A stretch of 64,000 nucleotides of DNA from Calliopum simillimum. Lineage: Eukaryota; Arthropoda; Insecta; Diptera; Lauxaniidae. Positions 1-9,902 of the stretch are shown here, piece by piece (within the stretch, counting starts at the first letter, position 1; every line of letters starts with the position of its first letter). The stretch is from the NCBI GenBank assembly GCA_951812925.1, contig OX638369.1, positions 15,281,329 to 15,345,328 of the forward strand, given 5' to 3'. The position numbers and the translations under genes were made by a program. The notes below the pieces were generated by a model. The model worked only from the letters and a program-made list of their open reading frames with translations. It searched no databases and was not told where the DNA came from.

Positions 1-782
1 AAGAGAAAAATATTGTGGAGCAATATTATAGCCTATAAAAATTACCCTTCAACTGTTTTCGTACGACTTATAACTCAGGAGATATCCATCCTAATTCAAA
101 ATTCGAAAAAAATTAGTAAATTGTGCATGTATTCAGCTTAAAATTAAAATAACTCATGAACGGTGAGTCACACGTTAAAAGTAAAAATATTTGTTTATAG
201 GGAATTACTTGCACTACAAGTAACATATTATTTTTCCATATGACTTATAGTTTAGGAGATATTTTGTCAACAAACCTAAAATTTAGAAAAAAACCGTTTT
301 TTCAAAATAGCCTCAATTCTCTATAAAGGTCTCTTCGAACTGTTTTTTCGTCAGACTTACCCTTCATGAGATATCGCGACTTGAAAATCCTTCAAAATTG
401 AACATAATAGGGCGCATAGTACAATGTTCAATTTTGAATAATTTTCAAGACGCGATATCTCATGAACAGTAAGTCGGACGAAAAAACAGTTCGGGGAGAC
501 CCTTATAGGAAATTGAACGTTCTACAAAATGAGAGAAAAATTTTTTTTCTGGAATGAACCGTTTTGGAGATTTTTTGAAAAAGCGGTTTTCTTCTAAATT
601 TCAGGTTTGTTAAAAAAATATCTCCTGTGCCTACTCATAAGCGGCATGCGCAATTTAGTTACTATTTTTTTTTTCGAATTTTGAATTAGGATATCTCCTG
701 AGTTATAAGTCGTAAGAAAACAGTTGGAGGGTCATTTTTATAGGAAATTTTATAGGCTTTAATATTAATATTTTTTCTCTAA
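1..782. repeat. Long palindrome (foldback element), left edge at or beyond window start
   Basis: Bases about 3-400 reappear as the reverse complement at about 415-780. Landmarks that pair are the 'ataactcaggagatatcc' stretch near 70-88 with its complement near 688-710, and the 'catgagatatcgcg' stretch near 367-381 with its complement near 452-467. The centre is near 405-415, so there is almost no loop. No coding potential is visible. The element may begin before base 1. Confidence 0.8.
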
Positions 783-1101
783 ATGTAACCGTTAATGAGA
801 TATTTGTAAAAAACTGATTTTGGACGCCATTTTTCCAATATGGCGGCGCGAGCGAACATGATTCGGGGTAGCAAAGTTGAAATTCCGAAACAGCACATCG
901 AAATCTATACAATAACTCATTTGCAAAAATCCCGCGAAACTTTCCAGGTAACATCATTTCACTCTCCCAAATGATTGTACTATAAAACATCAAAATAAAG
1001 CACACAATGGGATCAAATTCCGCCACATAACCGCCGTTGATCCTGGGTAAAGCTGAGGTTGGATTATGAAAAAAAAAAAAAACAACAATTGTTAAAAAGT
1101 G
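783..1101. other. Intergenic, nothing recognised
   Basis: AT-rich single-copy-looking sequence with an A-rich tract near 1067-1082. The 107-codon reading frame on the minus strand here overlaps the palindrome and shows no domain or codon signal I trust. Confidence 0.5.
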
Positions 1102-1105
1102 CGCG
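1102..1105. repeat. Target-site duplication CGCG (left copy)
   Basis: CGCG sits immediately before the LTR, and the same four bases follow the 3' LTR at 7641-7644. Removing the element leaves a GTGCGCGTGGCAC site, an unusually GC-rich spot in AT-rich DNA. Confidence 0.9.
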
Positions 1106-1479
1106 AGTTACATATAATCCAGCATATTTCTTTTAAAATGCTGAATCATTAAATAATACTTACATATATTTGTATTTGAATATTATACATATCTATTTGT
1201 TTATGCTATGAAGTATAAAGAAAATCTCTTGTTACTTTGCGATAAACAACTGGTAATTTCAAAATGCTTTGCACGATTTCATCATCCAAACTATTTTGAA
1301 AGATCAGCAAAAAAGATTTGCTTTATGCTTTGAAATTAAGTTGAAAATAAAAGAGAGTCAGTCTAGTCCTGACTGTAGAATCATAAAGAATATAACTGGA
1401 AATAAAACTAAATTTTATAATAAAGTGTGTATCAACATTTTTTTATTTCGGGGCCATAAATATCTGAATAAAGTTAATT
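1106..1479 (+). repeat. 5' LTR
   Basis: This 374-bp repeat starts AGTTACATATAATCC and ends AAAGTTAATT; the 3' copy is 6161 bp downstream. It holds an arthropod initiator-like TCAGTC at 1358-1363 inside a short hairpin (AGTCAG...CTGACT). AATAAA signals lie at 1401, 1419 and 1467, consistent with a transcription start and polyadenylation region within the LTR. A TATAAAG at 1214 is too far upstream to serve that initiator. The 82-codon frame at 1269-1517 lies in the LTR and recurs in the 3' copy, so it is not a gene. Confidence 0.95.
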
Positions 1480-1489
1480 GGCGCAGTCG
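1479..1489 (+). other. Primer-binding site, tRNA-Ser type
   Basis: TGGCGCAGTCG directly at the LTR boundary starts with TGG, the complement of a tRNA CCA end. It resembles the tRNA-Ser primer sites known from 17.6/297-group elements. Reverse transcription of the genomic RNA would start here. The next bases (ACGGCGG) diverge from what I remember, so the tRNA identity is an inference. Confidence 0.75.
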
Positions 1490-1538
1490 ACGGCGGAATA
1501 TTCTTAAATTATTCTGAAACGAACCAAAAGAAATCAGA

Positions 1539-2599
1539 ATGGCACAAGGAAATATTAATGATTTGATGCAACATTTGGCACAGTCATTGGTACTGACTCA
1601 GCAGTCAATTCAACAATTGGCTAATATTCAACACGAAAATACAATTAATTCATCAGTGAAAAGAGAGAGGATTCTAATGGAGATAAAAAATCTATCGAGT
1701 TACAAAGGAAGAGGCGATTCCATTAATGCCTTCATCCAAACTGTGGAATACTACCTCAATCGGATCCAGGATGAGGAAATCAAAAGATTCGCAACAGCTG
1801 CAATTTATCTCGAAAAGATTCAAGGAGAAGCAAAGGATACTGTGAGTCATATACAAGAAATAGAAGATTGGGCAGTCATAAAAGCAACGCTAAAAAGGCG
1901 ATTTAAGCCGGACATTTTACCAGAGGAAATCTTCAACAGAATTAATAATATCAAGGCTAATACTGTAAGTGACCTCATAAATAAATTACAATATTACAAA
2001 AATAAAGCGGACGAATTAAAAATTTTCTACAGAGAAGAAAATTACGTAGATTTAAGTGGGGTGGAAACATTCATAGTGAACACGTTAAAACGTATTTCAC
2101 AGGGTACTCTTTTGTACGCAATTACCAAACTTACATCCTATCAAGAAATTATTGATGAAATAAACAAAATGAATTTCGAAGATCAGTGCATTAGGCCGGA
2201 ATTTAGATATAAGAATATAAATAAATCTAACAATAAATTCGGAAAAAATTCAAGTGATCATTTCAATAAAAATAATAAAAGCGAAGACAATAAAAAAAAA
2301 AATATAACTTTGAAAACGGACATTCAGATAGACAAGCAAATAACGGAGAGTATCAAAATAGTTCTCAATCCAGTGGACAAAATAATTATGCTTATAACAA
2401 TTACAGATGGAATAGGAATAACAATTATAGTTGGAACAGACATAACGAGGGACAGAACTCGAATAGAACTACTTTTCAAAATAGTAACAGCCAACAGACA
2501 AACACTAGACCCATGGAAGTTGATAATATAAGTCCAAGAGAAAATGCTAATTCAGAAACATCAAATCCTGAGGTTAATAATGCGTTTTTTATAAACTAG
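1539..2599 (+). CDS. gag: Errantivirus Gag, reading frame broken in an A11 run
   Basis: Structural Gag protein of the element, which would build the intracellular particle. The ATG at 1539 lies 59 bases after the 5' LTR and opens a frame of 330 codons ending at 2531. The first ~250 residues look like an errantivirus Gag: a Gln-rich helical start, then a long helical capsid-like body, then an Asn/Lys-rich stretch. After the A11 homopolymer at 2292-2302 this frame becomes atypical. The -1 frame from 2294 instead encodes about 100 residues rich in Asn, Gln, Ser and Tyr, with no stop until TAG at 2597. That tail is the expected Gag C-terminus. A one-base loss in the A run is the simplest reading; polymerase slippage or an assembly indel would look the same. 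No zinc knuckle is seen, which is common in errantiviruses. Confidence 0.85.
2581..2599 (+). other. Gag-Pol -1 frameshift window with T6 run
   Basis: The pol frame opens after a TAA at 2578-2580, and the Gag tail frame stops at TAG 2597-2599. Ribosomes moving from Gag tail to Pol must therefore slip -1 within these 19 bases. The only homopolymer there is T6 at 2585-2590, followed by ATAAAC. This places the slip site almost uniquely. I did not identify a downstream pseudoknot. Confidence 0.65.
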
Positions 2600-4830
2600 C
2601 CTCGGATCATAGAGCACCCATCATTAAGATAACCATAGAGGGAAAATCATATTTTGCTTTGATTGATACGGGGGCCATAAATGTTAGTCTTATTAACGCT
2701 AATATAACAGACTTAAAAAAAATTCCAATCAAGCCAATTTGCTTTTCTACGGTAAATAAGAAAGATATATTCAAGGAGGAGGTTCACACAAAGATACCTA
2801 TTGAATTTAAAATGAACGATAACGCCAGAGTACGGTGGAAAGTTTTAGAATTCCCGAGCAATAGAACCTACCAATTCATAATTGGTACAGATATTCTGAG
2901 TAAATTAAATGCAAAAATTGATTTAGAGGAAGGGTACGTGAATATAAATGGTCAAAATATATTTTTCGTATATCACCCTTTTGATAAGATATGCGTATTA
3001 GAAACAATAAATGATATCCCCAGTAAAATAAAAACAGAACACTTGAACATTGAGGAAAAAGGAAAATTAGAAGAAGTACTGAGAAGGTATCAGCATTTAT
3101 TTTTTAAAGAAGGAGACATACTAACCAGTACGCCAGGAATAGAACATGAGATTAGAACAACCACTGATGAACAGGTTAACGCAAAACTATATAGATTTCC
3201 ACCACAACACGAAGCAGAAGTTAGAAGGCAGATAGCGGAAATGGAAGCGCAAAATATAATTAGGAAAAGCAATTCCAAATATTCCAGTCCTTTAATAGTA
3301 ATACCAAAAAAGATAGATAGCTCCGGGAAAAAAAAATATAGAATAGTGGTGGATTATCGAAAACTAAACTCAGTAACGGTAGACGATAAATTTCCTTTAC
3401 CCAATATTGATTCTATATTGGACAAGTTAGGACGAGCCCAATATTTCTCGACTATAGATTTAGCCAAAGGTTACCACCAAATAGTGGTCAAAGAAGAAGA
3501 CCGGAAAAAAACAGCTTTCGTGACACCACATGGCCTATATGAATTTAATAGAATGCCATTTGGTCTCAAGAATGCACCAGCCACATTCCAAAGGCTGATG
3601 AATGACATTTTGAGAAATTATGTGAACAAAAGTTGCGTGGTGTACTTAGATGATGTGCTGATTTTTAGTACATCTTTAGAAGAACATGTAAAAAGTATTG
3701 AAGATATTTTTCAGATATTGGAAGAAAAAGGGTTAAAAATTCAAGTAGATAAATGTCACTTCATGAAGAAGGAGACAGAATTCTTGGGACATATCCTCAC
3801 TAAAGATGGAATGTTGCCAAATCCTGAAAAAATCCAAGTAATAAGAGGTTTAAAATTACCTAAAACAGTAAAGGAGATAAAAAGTTTTCTTGGGGTAACT
3901 GGATTTTATCGGAAATTCATAAGGGATTATGCCAAAGTGGCACAACCAATTATTAAATACTTGAGGAAAGGAATGCATATTAATTGCAATGACCCAAATT
4001 TTATAAATGCTTTTGAGAAACTCAAAGATTTATTGAGTAGTCACCCAATATTAAGGTTTCCTGATTATGAAAAGGACTTTACTTTGATAACGGATGCATC
4101 TGACTATGCTTTGGGGGCTGTATTAACCCAGGAAGGGCATCCTGTGTGTTATGCGTCTAGGACACTTAATAAACATGAAAAACTCTACGCACCCATTGAT
4201 AAAGAATTTCTAGCGGTAGTTTGGTCTGTGAGCTATTTCAGGCCTTATCTATATGGTAGAAGATTTAAAATTCTTAGTGACCACCAACCTATTAAATATC
4301 TCGTTACGAAATATAACGGAAAAGGTTTAGAACCTAAACATCAAAGGTGGATGTTAAAATTGGGGGAGTACGATTTCACGATTGATTATCTTAAAGGAAA
4401 AGATAACCATGTGGCAGACTTTTTGTCAAGAATTAAAAATGGAGAAGTAACCGATCCATTAGGTAATGGAGACGAAGTGAACAATGCAGAAGAAACTGAA
4501 AGTATGATTAATAATTGCGATAGTACATCGATGGGAACTATTCATTCCGCAGCTGAAAATCTTCTTGACCATATTCCATTAAAAGAAGATATTGTTAATA
4601 AATATAAAACGCAAATAATTCTCACCAATAACAAAACTAATGATATTGAAGTTGTACACAATCATAAAATAATTTACATATGTGAGCATGAATTTAACAA
4701 TTTAGACGAAAAACTAAGAGAAGTCCTTTTAAATATCAAAGGAACTGTAGCTATATTCTCAGAATTAACTGATAGCCAATATAACATTGTGCAAGAGGCA
4801 ATAAGAAAACTGTTTTCGAACAGTAAGTAA
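2581..4830 (+). CDS. pol: Errantivirus Pol, protease-reverse transcriptase-RNase H part
   Basis: Polyprotein that processes Gag-Pol and copies the RNA genome into DNA. Domains in order: retropepsin with the active-site DTG at 2665-2673 (context LIDTGA); reverse transcriptase with the VVDYRKLN and FSTIDLAKGYHQI blocks, GLKNAPATFQRLM, and the catalytic YLDD at 3643-3654; RNase H with TDAS near 4090-4101 and the DHQP and ADFLSRI blocks. The frame enters by -1 shift from Gag, so there is no own ATG; the apparent start at 2659 is a TTG inside the protease. The frame ends at an in-frame TAA (4828-4830) in the linker before integrase, which continues in the same frame. In related elements this linker is uninterrupted, so TAA is most likely a nonsense mutation. 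Confidence 0.95.
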   Translation, partial: CVFYKLASDHRAPIIKITIEGKSYFALIDTGAINVSLINANITDLKKIPIKPICFSTVNKKDIFKEEVHTKIPIEFKMNDNARVRWKVLEFPSNRTYQFIIGTDILSKLNAKIDLEEGYVNINGQNIFFVYHPFDKICVLETINDIPSKIKTEHLNIEEKGKLEEVLRRYQHLFFKEGDILTSTPGIEHEIRTTTDEQVNAKLYRFPPQHEAEVRRQIAEMEAQNIIRKSNSKYSSPLIVIPKKIDSSGKKKYRIVVDYRKLNSVTVDDKFPLPNIDSILDKLGRAQYFSTIDLAKGYHQIVVKEEDRKKTAFVTPHGLYEFNRMPFGLKNAPATFQRLMNDILRNYVNKSCVVYLDDVLIFSTSLEEHVKSIEDIFQILEEKGLKIQVDKCHFMKKETEFLGHILTKDGMLPNPEKIQVIRGLKLPKTVKEIKSFLGVTGFYRKFIRDYAKVAQPIIKYLRKGMHINCNDPNFINAFEKLKDLLSSHPILRFPDYEKDFTLITDASDYALGAVLTQEGHPVCYASRTLNKHEKLYAPIDKEFLAVVWSVSYFRPYLYGRRFKILSDHQPIKYLVTKYNGKGLEPKHQRWMLKLGEYDFTIDYLKGKDNHVADFLSRIKNGEVTDPLGNGDEVNNAEETESMINNCDSTSMGTIHSAAENLLDHIPLKEDIVNKYKTQIILTNNKTNDIEVVHNHKIIYICEHEFNNLDEKLREVLLNIKGTVAIFSELTDSQYNIVQEAIRKLFSNSK

Positions 4831-5832
4831 ATAAGTTTCATAAAATGCTCATATAGAGCAGAAGATATGGTAAATGGAGATGAGGTAATTAAACAAATAT
4901 CGTTGTACCATACTAGGGAAAGCTTGCATTCAGGAATTATTGAAACCTTCGAGGCGATTAGAAGAAAAATATACTTTCCTAAACTGTTCGAATATATTGT
5001 TAGAGTCATCAATAATTGTGAAACTTGCAGAAAAGTTAAATACGATAGAAACCCAATAAAAGAGAAATTCAAATTTACAGAAACCCCAAGTAGTACCAAT
5101 GAAATTATACATATAGATACGTACGTCATAATGAAAAACAATTTCATTACTATTATTGATAAGTTCTCAAAATTCGGTTTCGTTTATTACTTGACAGACA
5201 GAAATGCAAATTCCATAGTTGAAATATTAGAAGAGCATTTTACCAGAATAGGGCTACCGAAGAAAATTGTGGCCGATAATGAGTTTAATAGTTTGAAAGT
5301 CACGGAATATTTATCCAACAAAAATATAGAACTACACCTCACTAAGCCCAATAGTCATACAGGGAATGCAGATATTGAAAGAATGCATAACACAATAGCA
5401 GAAAAATTTAGAATTATAAAAGAAAATGAACCGAATTTATCTGTCAGAAGAATTATTCAGGAAGCTGTCAATAACTACAACAATAGAAATCATTCAACAA
5501 TTAAAACTACCCCAAAAATGGTACAAAATAAAGAAGTTAATTTTGAAAAAGTAAAAGAAAATACTATTAATGTGAAGAAGAAAAGATTAAAATATTTTAA
5601 CAAAGTTAGAGAAGATTACAAAGAAAATAGAGAAACAGGTTTCATAAAAAATTATAAGGCTGTTAGGCATAAGGAGGAGCCAAAGTATAAAAAAGCAATA
5701 TTAAAAAATATACATACGTCAAATATTAAAAGACCTCCCAAATTTTCAGGTTTGGAAGAAATGGCTCATACTAGCAATAATGGCAATACTGATAACAACA
5801 GTGAAAGGAACGTTGAACCTACAGTTGATTAA
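4831..5832 (+). CDS. pol: Errantivirus integrase part of Pol, downstream of nonsense codon
   Basis: Integrase joins the DNA copy to the host chromosome. The frame is the same as the upstream pol and is open straight after the TAA at 4828; the first ATG is at 4867. An HHCC zinc module is visible (YHTRESLHSG then NCETCRK). The catalytic triad is Asp at 5116-5118 (HIDTY), Asp at 5275-5277 (VADNE) and Glu at 5377-5379 (ADIERMHNT), with 33 residues between the second Asp and the Glu as counted here. No chromodomain follows; the C-terminus is basic. The last 53 bases overlap the env frame. On this copy it would be made only by readthrough or supplied by another copy. Confidence 0.93.
   Translation: MSFIKCSYRAEDMVNGDEVIKQISLYHTRESLHSGIIETFEAIRRKIYFPKLFEYIVRVINNCETCRKVKYDRNPIKEKFKFTETPSSTNEIIHIDTYVIMKNNFITIIDKFSKFGFVYYLTDRNANSIVEILEEHFTRIGLPKKIVADNEFNSLKVTEYLSNKNIELHLTKPNSHTGNADIERMHNTIAEKFRIIKENEPNLSVRRIIQEAVNNYNNRNHSTIKTTPKMVQNKEVNFEKVKENTINVKKKRLKYFNKVREDYKENRETGFIKNYKAVRHKEEPKYKKAILKNIHTSNIKRPPKFSGLEEMAHTSNNGNTDNNSERNVEPTVD
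5741..5749 (+). promoter_or_regulatory. Candidate 3' splice site for env mRNA
   Basis: AATTTTCAG at 5741-5749 is followed by GT and sits within the pol 3' end, where errantiviruses usually splice their subgenomic env message. The env frame is open from 5705, so an exon starting at 5750 would add about ten residues upstream of the ATG at 5780. Those residues include a hydrophobic stretch (WLILAIMAILITTV) that makes a convincing signal peptide. The matching donor in the leader was not located. Confidence 0.5.
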
Positions 5833-7297
5833 AGAAAATAACGGCTATGTAGAAATTAATGTGGATAAGACGGACTTAGCAATAAGGACGGATCTAGTAA
5901 TACATATCATTAATCCAAAAGAAATCATTGATATGATTGACGGTATGAAAATTAATATTATGAAAGTAGAAAAACCATACAAAGATATATTGCAAAACGA
6001 AATAGAAAATATTAAAAGTAAAGTCAAAACTTTAATCCCTAAGAATAGAAAACGTAGGGGACTGATAAACATGGTAGGAGCTACATATAAATTTCTCTTT
6101 GGTACAATGGATGACACTGATCGGCAAGACATTGAAGAACATTTTAATACTGTGGACACTAACTTACATAATACCATAACGGGACTCAATCAGCAAATTA
6201 AGATAAATGATTATTTTAACAAAACATTTGAGTTTCTTAAAGATAGCATTATTAAAGATAGATTTCTAATAGATGAACAAATAAAAGCTATAGATAAAAA
6301 ATTAAAACAGGTCATTATGAAAAATTTTGTAAATGATCAACTTCTAAAAATACATATAATAAAAGAAAAAGTAGATCAAATTCAGGACAACATAATCTCA
6401 TCAAAAATTGGGATATTTCATCCTAATATACTAACTCAGGAGGAAATAGAAGCTTACAGCATTGATCTCACTAAGTTAAAATACATCAAAATTGGTACTG
6501 TCGAATATAATTCCGACTTGTTATTGTTTCTCATCAAGATTCCAAAAGAATTTGTTAAAACTCAATTAAAACTTATTGTACCAATACCTAATGTTAACTT
6601 AAGAGAAATTGATTCAATTATAGAAACAATAATAGAATACAAAAATGTTACTTATAAGTTTGAAGATGGTAAGACATTAAATGAACTTAGGGTATCCAAA
6701 CATTGTATTTTGAAAAATGATTGTAAAACAATAACAAATACAGCAACAGAAATAATATATGTTGACGACGAAACAATGTTGTTAAAGAATGGAAATAAGA
6801 TAAATGTAAAGCATGATTGCGATGAAAGAAATATTTCGTTGACAGGAAATTATTTAATACATTTCAGAAATTGTAAAATAGAAATACTGAATCATTATTT
6901 TTCAAATAAAAAAAAAATATATAAGGAAAGATTTTACTACCCAAAACAAAACCTTGTAAACTTTACACACAAACTTACGTTTGAAGAAATAGTAATCAGA
7001 AGCGAAGAAAATTTGAAAGAAATACATGAACTTAAATATTATAAAAAAGTATCTTATGGGATTAACTTTACATTATGTATATTGATTGTGAGTATAATAT
7101 TCATTATATATTACTGTTTAAGAAAAAAAAATGAAACTGTTAAAATAAATATTTCTCCGAGAAACCCTTCGACAAAAATCAACGAAATTACTAAACCAAA
7201 ACAACTCAGAAAAGATATCAAAGAATCTCCAAAATTTCAGGAGAAATTTAATTCAAAGGGGGAAGAAGTTACATATAATCCAGCATATTTCTTTTAA
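5780..7297 (+). CDS. env: Errantivirus envelope glycoprotein (F-protein type)
   Basis: Class of envelope protein related to baculovirus F proteins. It would mediate cell entry if functional. The frame is open for 505 codons from ATG 5780 and is probably extended upstream by splicing. A furin-type basic site (RKRR, residues about 90-93) is followed directly by GLINMVGATYKFLFG, the fusion-peptide region typical of this family. A membrane anchor of about 20 hydrophobic residues lies at 428-447, followed by a basic cytoplasmic tail of about 58 residues. N-glycosylation sequons are present. The last ten or so codons lie inside the 3' LTR. The frame shows no stop or frameshift, in contrast to gag and pol. 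Confidence 0.92.
   Translation: MAILITTVKGTLNLQLIKENNGYVEINVDKTDLAIRTDLVIHIINPKEIIDMIDGMKINIMKVEKPYKDILQNEIENIKSKVKTLIPKNRKRRGLINMVGATYKFLFGTMDDTDRQDIEEHFNTVDTNLHNTITGLNQQIKINDYFNKTFEFLKDSIIKDRFLIDEQIKAIDKKLKQVIMKNFVNDQLLKIHIIKEKVDQIQDNIISSKIGIFHPNILTQEEIEAYSIDLTKLKYIKIGTVEYNSDLLLFLIKIPKEFVKTQLKLIVPIPNVNLREIDSIIETIIEYKNVTYKFEDGKTLNELRVSKHCILKNDCKTITNTATEIIYVDDETMLLKNGNKINVKHDCDERNISLTGNYLIHFRNCKIEILNHYFSNKKKIYKERFYYPKQNLVNFTHKLTFEEIVIRSEENLKEIHELKYYKKVSYGINFTLCILIVSIIFIIYYCLRKKNETVKINISPRNPSTKINEITKPKQLRKDIKESPKFQEKFNSKGEEVTYNPAYFF
7255..7266 (+). other. Polypurine tract
   Basis: AAAGGGGGAAGA ends exactly where the 3' LTR begins, the expected position for the plus-strand DNA primer. It lies inside the env coding frame. 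Confidence 0.9.
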
Positions 7298-7640
7298 AAT
7301 GCTGAATCATTAAATAATACTTACATATATTTGTATTTGAATATTATACATATCTATTTGTTTATGCTATGAAGTATAAAGAAAATCTCTTGTTACTTTG
7401 CGATAAACAACTGGTAATTTCAAAATGCTTTGCACGATTTCATCATCCAAACTATTTTGAAAGATCAGCAAAAAAGATTTGCTTTATGCTTTGAAATTAA
7501 GTTGAAAATAAAAGAGAGTCAGTCTAGTCCTGACTGTAGAATCATAAAGAATATAACTGGAAATAAAACTAAATTTTATAATAAAGTGTGTATCAACATT
7601 TTTTTATTTCGGGGCCATAAATATCTGAATAAAGTTAATT
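7267..7640 (+). repeat. 3' LTR
   Basis: Same 374 bp as 1106-1479; no difference was found on reading both copies side by side. It is followed by the right CGCG target duplication (7641-7644). Confidence 0.95.
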
Positions 7641-7644
7641 CGCG

Positions 7645-9902
7645 TGGCACTCATTTAATGCTTTCTACTTTTTCCATTTCAAGGTACTTATAATTCACAC
7701 ATTCCAACGAAATTGAATCAAAAAATTTTATATAGTTCTAAATTTCAGAAAAATTACTTTATTAATTCTGTTATTACAACGTATTAAAAATTTTGTAGAT
7801 GGTGCCACGCCCATATGCGAGACTATATAATTTTCTGACATTACACAAATTAATGCAGATCTTGACGAGTAGGTGACCCTAGCTTTTTATCAAAATCGTT
7901 GAAACCGCTTTCGTGATATATTGAATTCAGTTCACAAAATGTTTAAAAGTGGGCGTGTCACTTACTTAATTCCGCCCACTTTTCGCTCGTTGCAAGGTAG
8001 TTTCACTAGACCTCGAGTTGCAAAGTTTCACCAAATTATCTTGTGTCGTTTGTGAGATATAACCTTATAAATGAATCAACTTGATGATTTTTTCCAACTA
8101 CCCAGCTTTCTCGTCGCCATATTGTTCCGCCATATTGTTTTTTTCAAAAACAGCACTCGGCATTCGAAAGCAGATACTTCAACAAAAAAATAAGCTATCA
8201 TATCACCTAAGTAGACGTACCAGATTTTGGACAGCGATGTGGCAAAGTTGACGTGAAACGTCCCATATACAAGACAGGAAATGAGTACTCTTTAGATTTT
8301 TATGCATACCATGCTTAACAATGCACTGATTTCCTAAGTATATTAAATTTAAAGACTAGATATCAAAATCAATTTTCAAAGATATTGACATAAAACATGC
8401 GGGATTTATGTATGTATACAAGTTAAAAGAAAGAAAGAAAAAAATCCACAAGGACATACGAAGAAAATGACATAATACACAGGATGTAAAACAAGGTCAC
8501 AAGACAAAGTATGTAACACTAAAAAAAACTATACATAAGAAAAACACATAAAAAGTAGTAGAGAAAAGAATAATAAGAGCGCAAAAGAACTCTTAGGATA
8601 TAGTTAAAAAGTTATTCTTTTAACACAAATGATACATTTATGTACAAGTGTAAAATATGTATAAGGAGGGTTGATGTATGGCCATTTTATGTATGTAAAC
8701 TTTATTTTAAAATTTAAAAACAAACAGGAAAAAAATACAGGCAAGCACACCACCATGCAATGACAATAATGAAAAAACAAAAAACAGCTATAAAAATTTA
8801 TAGGTTAGTGGAATTACCACAGAAGTGGAGTTACGCCCGGCTGGATGTTTCATCTAAAAATACAAAAAAAAAAACAAAAAGTATATGATATGTTAATTAA
8901 TGGTTGGTTAGTAGGAATTGTTAAAGAATAAAATTAATACAAATGACGAGACTCAAATTATATAGTTAAGTTAATACATAGCATATAGCAACTTGAAGTG
9001 ATTGTTTATTGTAGCAAAAAATAGTGATTTCCGCTTGAGTTATTGTTAATAAAAGCATTATGATTTGTGCTTTTTTTTTATTTAAAAAAATTGACTATAT
9101 TGTGTGTTATAGAAATAAGATTTTTCTTGTGAAGATTGCTGATGATAATGTGAAAGAAATTTAATTTAATTTTTATACACAGACTTACCTGATACATACA
9201 TATTAATATGTATAAAAATCAGTTGTCAATAATTTTCGCCCTCAATTTTGTAAATTACATATGAAGATATTATTGTAATATTGCAGGTGTTAATTTAGAA
9301 AGTATAATACATGGAAAAATTGACTCTGCATATAATCTGTACTTTTTGTGAAAAGGAATAACATTTTTTAAGCAATATGTTTTTATTAAAAATTATTACT
9401 AAGCTAACTATTTATAATATTAAAAAAAAAATTATATTTATTAAAAACCAGTTTTTTTTCCAAATATTTAATTTTTTTTTTTTTTTGCTCTTCTTTTTTA
9501 ATTTTTTTTTCTGTTCCTTTTTTATTTTTTCTGTTACTCGTATATCGTTTTTGTATTCTATTCAATTTTTTGGATTTTATTTTTCGTTTTATTTTTATCA
9601 CTTTTATCCTGTTTTAATTCTTTTCATTCTTATTTTTTAAGTATAGAGTGGGCGCCAGACGTACTTGAGTATGCAAAATATTAGTACTGAAAACTGTGCA
9701 CAAATTATTATAGGTAGGACCCCCAAGTAAGAATAAAGTGGATGTTGCCGAGATCTGCGGCGGTCCATTTTTATCCCCTAACCCCGTCCAGTCCAAACAT
9801 GGTGTTACGTCCTCGGTTTTTATATCAAAGCCAGACTGTGAGATTAGTGTTGCCAATTCAAAATCATACTTCCTTAGAACACCCTTAATTTAAATAATAT
9901 TA
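7645..9902. other. Intergenic, no gene recognised
   Basis: No coding unit is supported. Up to about 8310 the sequence carries short phrases such as 'gtgccacgccc' and 'gtgggcgtg' that recur elsewhere in the window (54050-54180, 58370), as expected for an old dispersed repeat. 9419-9620 is a strongly T-rich tract; the opposite-strand frames there (Phe-rich on +, Lys-rich on -) are compositional artefacts. Confidence 0.6.

Larger units (their letters stand above)
1106..7640 (+). mobile_element. Full-length errantivirus (gypsy-group LTR retroelement with env)
   Basis: A 6535-bp provirus-like element. It has two 374-bp LTRs that begin AGTTAC and end TAATT, a tRNA primer site directly after the 5' LTR, and gag, pol and env frames in the usual order. 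A purine tract directly abuts the 3' LTR. The flanks show a 4-bp target duplication, CGCG at 1102-1105 and 7641-7644. The AGT...ATT ends, the tRNA-Ser-type primer site and the presence of env place it with the 17.6/297/ZAM kind of insect errantiviruses. That placement is from family knowledge, not a search. By eye the LTRs are identical, so insertion was recent, yet gag is frame-broken and pol carries one nonsense codon. Confidence 0.96.

Noticed and set aside
1269..1517. 82-codon frame, repeated at 7430-7693
   Set aside because: Lies in the LTR and appears in both copies; no domain.
2659..2661. Apparent start of pol
   Set aside because: The codon is TTG inside the protease active-site region; the frame is entered by -1 shift from Gag.
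3090..6189. Minus-strand frames of 60-157 codons
   Set aside because: Opposite-strand shadows of pol and env.
9377..9640. Phe-rich 87-codon frame and Lys-rich frame opposite
   Set aside because: Produced by a T-rich tract.
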